Below, one piece after another: positions 30,320-31,631 of a DNA stretch of 31,631 nt; position 1 is the first letter of the stretch, and every line of letters begins with the position of its first letter. The stretch is from a virus. A program made the translations under genes and the position numbers. The notes under the pieces were generated by a model, which worked only from the letters and a program-made list of their open reading frames with translations, ran no database searches and was not told the origin of the DNA. Location of the stretch: the IMG/VR virus record IMGVR_UViG_3300009155_000159, positions 1 through 31,631 of that record. One strand, 5' to 3'.

Positions 30320-30925
30320 TTAACCTTTCGCTTTCTTTAATGCACTTCTTATTTGACTAGGAAGCAATGTCCATAGAGCAACTTTCTGTTCATCGTCTAG
30401 GTTCTGTGCTTCCAATATATCCCAAGCTGCCTTGGAGACTCCTGCTTCACAATGGTGTATTAAATCCATTGCTAATTCTTTGAGAGATTCCATTTCCTCT
30501 GAAGAAAGGTTATCTGTTGCGCCTTGTGTTGGCGTAATAATTACTTTATCTTTAATAGGCGCAGATGAATCCAGAGCATCATGCTCAACGATTTCCATTG
30601 CTGTAACCCATAGGTAGCGTCTAGTGTATGTCTCGACTGCACCAAGGTTCTGAATAGGATGGCAACCTTTAAGGTTAGCTTCTGCCATTGGGCTAGTAAT
30701 TACTAGACTAGTGCCATCGTCTGTGTCTGTGATTGTTAGACTTGCTATTTCAGAATCGTAGGAGACTACGCCACACAAGCCAATGTTATAAAAAATTTCG
30801 GTAATTGTTGGGATAAAGTCACCAAGTTCAAAGTAGCTGTAGCCAGCAAACTTATTGTGACCTGACTTTTTGAGCGTTGCTTCTTGCAAACTCATTCGTG
30901 CTGCCATTAACTTCTTGTGTACCAT
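30320..30925 (-). CDS. erf: ERF-family single-strand annealing protein
   Basis: 201 residues from ATG 30925, which has AAGGA 6 nt upstream; a GTG at 30940 is less likely. ERF marks: HNKFAGYSYFELGDFIPTIT, SLTITDTDDGTSLVITSPM, QNLGAVETYTRRYLWVTAME and IVEHDALD. The C-terminal part is helical and charged. ERF proteins anneal ssDNA and are used for genome circularisation or recombination of terminally redundant phages such as P22, which fits this circular map. Confidence 0.88.
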   Translation of the reverse strand: MVHKKLMAARMSLQEATLKKSGHNKFAGYSYFELGDFIPTITEIFYNIGLCGVVSYDSEIASLTITDTDDGTSLVITSPMAEANLKGCHPIQNLGAVETYTRRYLWVTAMEIVEHDALDSSAPIKDKVIITPTQGATDNLSSEEMESLKELAMDLIHHCEAGVSKAAWDILEAQNLDDEQKVALWTLLPSQIRSALKKAKG

Positions 30926-30926
30926 T

Positions 30927-31106
30927 TTAATTTCCTTCACTTAAATATTCTTGAATCATTGCTTCTTTGTCTTCCTCGTATAAATCCTCAAAAGGTACGA
31001 AGTGGTTTTCATGGCAACATGAGCCAGATGTTTTTAATTCAGCACAGTAGCAGCAGTAAGTACCTTGTAGGTCTTGGATTGCATCTTGTCTTGTTAGCTT
31101 GGTCAT
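30927..31106 (-). CDS. Small Cys-rich protein
   Basis: 59 residues. Cysteine cluster in GTYCCYCAELKTSGSCCHEN, giving a CCxxC...CCH set that could hold zinc; the rest is acidic and helical (VPFEDLYEEDKEAMIQEYLS). Overlaps the upstream gene by 4 nt and ends 1 nt before the ERF ATG. The SD for ERF lies in its last codons. Function unknown. Confidence 0.6.
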   Translation of the reverse strand: MTKLTRQDAIQDLQGTYCCYCAELKTSGSCCHENHFVPFEDLYEEDKEAMIQEYLSEGN

Positions 31107-31258
31107 TGGATTCTTTCGATGGGTTTAGCTACAAGCCACTTGTCACCTAACTGGCGTACTGACTTCACCCATTGCTTTTGGTAGCTTCTAATGACTTCTG
31201 GAGGGGCATCATAGGTGCTAAATATCTTACGGACATGGGTTAGATAGTGTGTATTCAT
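31103..31258 (-). CDS. Small basic hypothetical protein
   Basis: 51 residues: HYLTHVRKIFSTYDAPPEVI, then SYQKQWVKSVRQLGDKWLVA and a short end. It is basic and helical, and overlaps both neighbours (TAATG start, ATGA end). The W-x-x-S-V-R-x-LG-x-KWL pattern is one I recall from small phage proteins. No function assigned. Confidence 0.6.
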   Translation of the reverse strand: MNTHYLTHVRKIFSTYDAPPEVIRSYQKQWVKSVRQLGDKWLVAKPIERIQ

Positions 31259-31350
31259 TAACCTCTCCAAGCAAGCAGTACACCGATACCGCCAAAAATA
31301 ACGATGGCTAACACATACTCAACTAGCGTCTGAATAATCTTACTTTTCAT
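31258..31350 (-). CDS. Tiny single-span membrane protein, first leftward gene
   Basis: 30 residues: KSKIIQTLVEYVLAIVIFGG then IGVLLAWRG. One span, positive ends. SD AAGGA with AAGGAAATTAA before the ATG, nearly identical to that before ERF. It is the first gene made by the leftward early promoter, a place where phages often carry host-takeover or superinfection-exclusion proteins. Function unknown. Confidence 0.55.
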   Translation of the reverse strand: MKSKIIQTLVEYVLAIVIFGGIGVLLAWRG

Positions 31351-31369
31351 CTTAATTTCCTTAAAAATA

Positions 31370-31391
31370 CCCACTTACGTTTTGTTGTGGG
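31370..31391 (-). promoter_or_regulatory. Small leader hairpin, possible attenuator
   Basis: CCCAC/GTGGG pairing (31370-31374 with 31387-31391, 12-nt loop) followed on the minus strand by TATTTTT. It sits between the leftward promoter and its first gene. The stem is short, so the call is weak. Confidence 0.25.
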
Positions 31392-31399
31392 CTGAGTGC

Positions 31400-31427
31400 A
31401 GTATAGCAAACTAAACAAGCAGGTCAA
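31400..31427 (-). promoter_or_regulatory. Leftward early promoter
   Basis: On the minus strand: TTGACC (31427-31422), a 16-nt spacer and TATACT (31405-31400) with an extended TGC. Best promoter in the window. Its last 18 bases are identical to the promoter at 2675-2692. It drives the ERF operon; the expected start is near 31393. Confidence 0.75.
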
Positions 31428-31455
31428 TAACTATTTTCTAGGTAATTTCCCTAAG

Positions 31456-31470
31456 TCAACATTTTGTTGA
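31456..31470. promoter_or_regulatory. Candidate Cro operator
   Basis: TCAACA, TTT, TGTTGA: a perfect 6-3-6 inverted repeat between the two divergent early promoters, ending 6 nt before the -10 of the cro-like promoter. Suitable for a dimeric small HTH regulator. Confidence 0.5.
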
Positions 31471-31474
31471 TTTT

Positions 31475-31489
31475 GCTATACTTCTTGGA
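31475..31489 (+). promoter_or_regulatory. Promoter of the cro-like gene
   Basis: TTTGCTATACT with TATACT at 31477-31482 and an extended TGC; no good -35. The ATG at 31489 is at the expected start point, giving a leaderless mRNA. Confidence 0.6.
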
Positions 31490-31631
31490 TGGACAAACAA
31501 ACTGCTATCACACTTGCTGGCTCACAAAGTGAGCTTGCTCGTATCCTCGGCATAACTAGGGCTGCTGTCTTTCATTGGAAGACAATCCCTAAACTACGCA
31601 TTTATCAACTAAAAGAACTCAGACCAGAGTG
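31489..31631 (+). CDS. Cro-like helix-turn-helix regulator, 5' part (continues at 1-133)
   Basis: The ATG at 31489 begins a 50-residue Cro-like protein that runs off the window end and finishes at base 133. There is no Shine-Dalgarno sequence: the ATG is 7 nt after the -10 hexamer TATACT (31477-31482), which places it at or next to the expected transcription start. The mRNA is therefore probably leaderless, as known for lambda cI made from PRM. A 15-bp inverted repeat (31456-31470) just upstream of the -10 is a plausible self-operator. Confidence 0.8.
   Translation, partial: MDKQTAITLAGSQSELARILGITRAAVFHWKTIPKLRIYQLKELRPE
31509..31631. repeat. Terminal direct repeat, right copy
   Basis: Exact second copy of bases 1-123. 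It lies inside the cro-like gene that starts at 31489, so the window end is an arbitrary cut in a circular map. Confidence 0.9.

Overview
The window is the complete, circular-assembled genome of a small tailed phage of podovirus type. Its first 123 bases recur as its last 123 (1-123 and 31509-31631), so the unique genome is about 31,508 bp, and the Cro-like gene crosses the arbitrary ends. The gene set fits a lytic or Cro-only podovirus of a Gram-negative host: P22-like portal, scaffold, SU10/DUF5309-type capsid, adaptor and nozzle-like proteins, three ejection-type proteins, and no tape measure, sheath or baseplate. The host is not visible in the sequence. Several small proteins look like those of freshwater betaproteobacterial phages, which is a recollection and not a search result. 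I see no tRNA, rRNA, CRISPR array, integrase or CI-type repressor.

Layout. (1) Rightward early region (31489 through the ends to about 3509): a Cro-like HTH, a winged-helix-like protein, a DUF1376/YdaU-type replication protein with an internal iteron array (probable origin), an HNH-AP2 homing endonuclease, a VRR-NUC nuclease, a Ref-like HNH nuclease and small ORFs. It ends at an intrinsic terminator (3546-3572). (2) 3606-5645: a cassette of small proteins (Cys-rich, basic, DUF5872-like, DUF6496-like, a beta-rich possible decoration protein) interrupted by a second HNH gene. (3) 5709-13973: packaging and head (terminase small and large subunits, coiled coil, portal, a long repeat protein, scaffold, major capsid protein), closed by a strong terminator (13991-14029). 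(4) 14053-17936: connector, adaptor, tail-fibre-like protein, a beta-solenoid repeat protein, nozzle-like protein and a small structural protein. (5) 18007-25534: three ejection-type proteins, two fibre or receptor-binding proteins and a tail-assembly chaperone. (6) 25531-29083: lysis genes (XhlA-like, several membrane proteins, 3TM GTA-type holin, GH24 endolysin), then an HELLH metalloprotease-like protein, a metallophosphoesterase and a small membrane protein. (7) Leftward early operon (31350 down to 29092): two tiny ORFs, a Cys-rich protein, ERF annealing protein, DUF736-like protein with an SSB-type tip, winged-helix protein, MazG-like hydrolase and an acidic protein.

How it works together. 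Divergent early promoters in 31400-31482 drive the leftward recombination operon and the rightward Cro/replication operon. No polymerase, helicase or RNA polymerase is encoded, so the phage would depend on host machines recruited by the DUF1376 protein at the iterons. Most genes overlap by 4 nt (ATGA, GTGA, TTGA). The promoters I can identify mostly have an extended -10. All functional names come from reading motifs by eye; no database search was run.
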